This document shows positions 19,188-19,833 of a stretch of DNA of 19,833 nt, one piece after another. The stretch's first letter is position 1; each line of letters begins with the position of its first letter. Both the position numbers and the translations under genes were made by a program. Location of the stretch: assembly GCA_021160185.1 (NCBI GenBank), contig JAGHDA010000041.1, positions 1 through 19,833 of the forward strand. The letters are read 5' to 3'. The stretch is from Verrucomicrobiota bacterium. Lineage in GTDB: Bacteria > Verrucomicrobiota > Verrucomicrobiia > Limisphaerales > CAZBKV01. The notes beneath the pieces were generated by a model. It had not been told where the DNA came from. It searched no databases and worked only from the letters and a program-made list of their open reading frames with translations.

Positions 19188-19833
19188 ATGCGCTCAACTG
19201 CAAGGCGAATCATTCGCAAGTCTGCCGCATGCCGGGTAGCAGGCGTCGCGTTCCTCATGGCCGCCGTCGCCCGCGCGGCTTCGACCAATCTTTTTTTCGG
19301 CATCCGCGCCGTGGACGAGCGGACGGGTCGCGGGATTCCGCTGGTCGAGTTGGAAACGGTGAATCACCTGCGCTTTGTGACCGACAGCGCCGGATGGGCG
19401 GCGTTTTACGAACCCGGCCTTATGGGGCGACCCGTATTTTTCCACGTGCGCAGCCACGGCTACACGTTTCCCAAAGACGGATTCGGCTATGCTGGAACGA
19501 AGCTCACGCCAACGCCCGGAGGCCGAGCCGAACTCCGCCTGCATCGCGTCAACATCGCGGAACGGCTCTATCGCGTCACCGGCGAGGGAATTTACCGCGA
19601 CAGCGTGTTGCTGGGCGAACCCGCGCCGCTGAAGGAACCGCTGGGAAGCGGCCGGGTCGCCGGCCAGGACTCGGTCTCCGCCGTCCTGTATCGCGGCCGA
19701 ATCTATTGGTTCTGGGGCGACACCAGCCGGATGAGTTACCCCCTTGGCCATTTTTGGATGGCCGGCGCGGTGTCCGATCCGCCTGAGCGCGGCGGGCTGA
19801 ATCCGGCGTTGGGCGTCAACCTGCGGTACTTCA
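19188..19833 (+). CDS. Exported protein of unknown function, N-terminal part (cut by right edge)
   Basis: An open frame from ATG 19188 runs without a stop to the right edge, with 215 residues visible. The N-terminus is basic, followed by a hydrophobic stretch VAGVAFLMAAVARAAS (residues 17-32), a likely signal peptide. Then comes FFGIRAVDERTGRGIPLVEL (36-55), with TDSAGWAAFYEPGL after it. This is the look of a carboxypeptidase-regulatory or Cna-B-like beta sandwich, in which a property is described and then a second-state clause follows. Further on, QDSVSAVLYRGRIYWFWGDT resembles the first blade of a beta-propeller such as DUF4185-type sugar-binding or hydrolase proteins. There is no Shine-Dalgarno; a -10-like element lies seven bases before the ATG. 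Its divergent neighbour is a glycoside hydrolase, so a role in polysaccharide use is possible but unproven. Confidence 0.72.
   Translation, partial: MRSTARRIIRKSAACRVAGVAFLMAAVARAASTNLFFGIRAVDERTGRGIPLVELETVNHLRFVTDSAGWAAFYEPGLMGRPVFFHVRSHGYTFPKDGFGYAGTKLTPTPGGRAELRLHRVNIAERLYRVTGEGIYRDSVLLGEPAPLKEPLGSGRVAGQDSVSAVLYRGRIYWFWGDTSRMSYPLGHFWMAGAVSDPPERGGLNPALGVNLRYF

Overview
The window is a G+C-rich bacterial chromosome segment with dense coding on both strands. It has no rRNA, tRNA, CRISPR array, insertion sequence or phage gene that I can see. The gene content points to a Gram-negative bacterium with an outer membrane, most likely a verrucomicrobial or PVC-type lineage. The reasons are an outer-membrane secretin, a BamD-like protein followed by an LptE lipoprotein, a SecA with a long helical insertion and a C-terminal zinc motif, a short Rho, and secreted sugar-active enzymes. 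The phylum is an inference from protein style; the Gram-negative envelope is well supported.

Layout. Positions 1-1332 (minus strand) hold the start of a small unknown protein cut by the left edge and, upstream of it, a complete DNA cytosine-5 methyltransferase. A histone-deacetylase-fold enzyme is divergent from it on the plus strand (1522-2382). Next comes a tight plus-strand operon (2535-8717): a GspE/PilB-type ATPase, a PilM-PilN (GspL-like) fusion, a PilO/GspM-like protein and a secretin. Each of the three junctions is a 1-4 base start/stop overlap. This is the trans-envelope core of a type IV pilus or type II secretion machine; no platform protein (PilC/GspF) or pilin is present here. 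secA follows in the same direction (8814-11906), with its own candidate promoter.

secA converges on argH (minus, 13451-11985). Upstream of argH on the same strand is a secreted, probably lipid-anchored SGNH hydrolase (14333-13614). Divergent from that is rho (14614-15756), which lacks the N-terminal helical domain of longer Rho proteins and is preceded by a leader with a nested inverted repeat. A BamD-like TPR protein and LptE (15952-17504) overlap by four bases and form an outer-membrane-biogenesis pair. They converge on a secreted glycoside hydrolase of the apiosidase-like (DUF4038) type (19062-17572, minus). The right edge cuts a divergent, exported protein of unknown function.

How the genes fit together. 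Much of the window concerns the cell envelope: Sec export (SecA), pilus or type II secretion, outer-membrane protein and LPS assembly, and exported hydrolases that would travel through these routes. The remainder is housekeeping (arginine synthesis, transcription termination) plus DNA methylation and a deacetylase. I do not see a clear undescribed defence or mobile system. The points most worth a second look are the PilM-PilN fusion operon, the basic proline-rich stalk on the secretin, the short Rho with its structured leader, and promoter-like elements lying immediately upstream of start codons that lack Shine-Dalgarno sequences.
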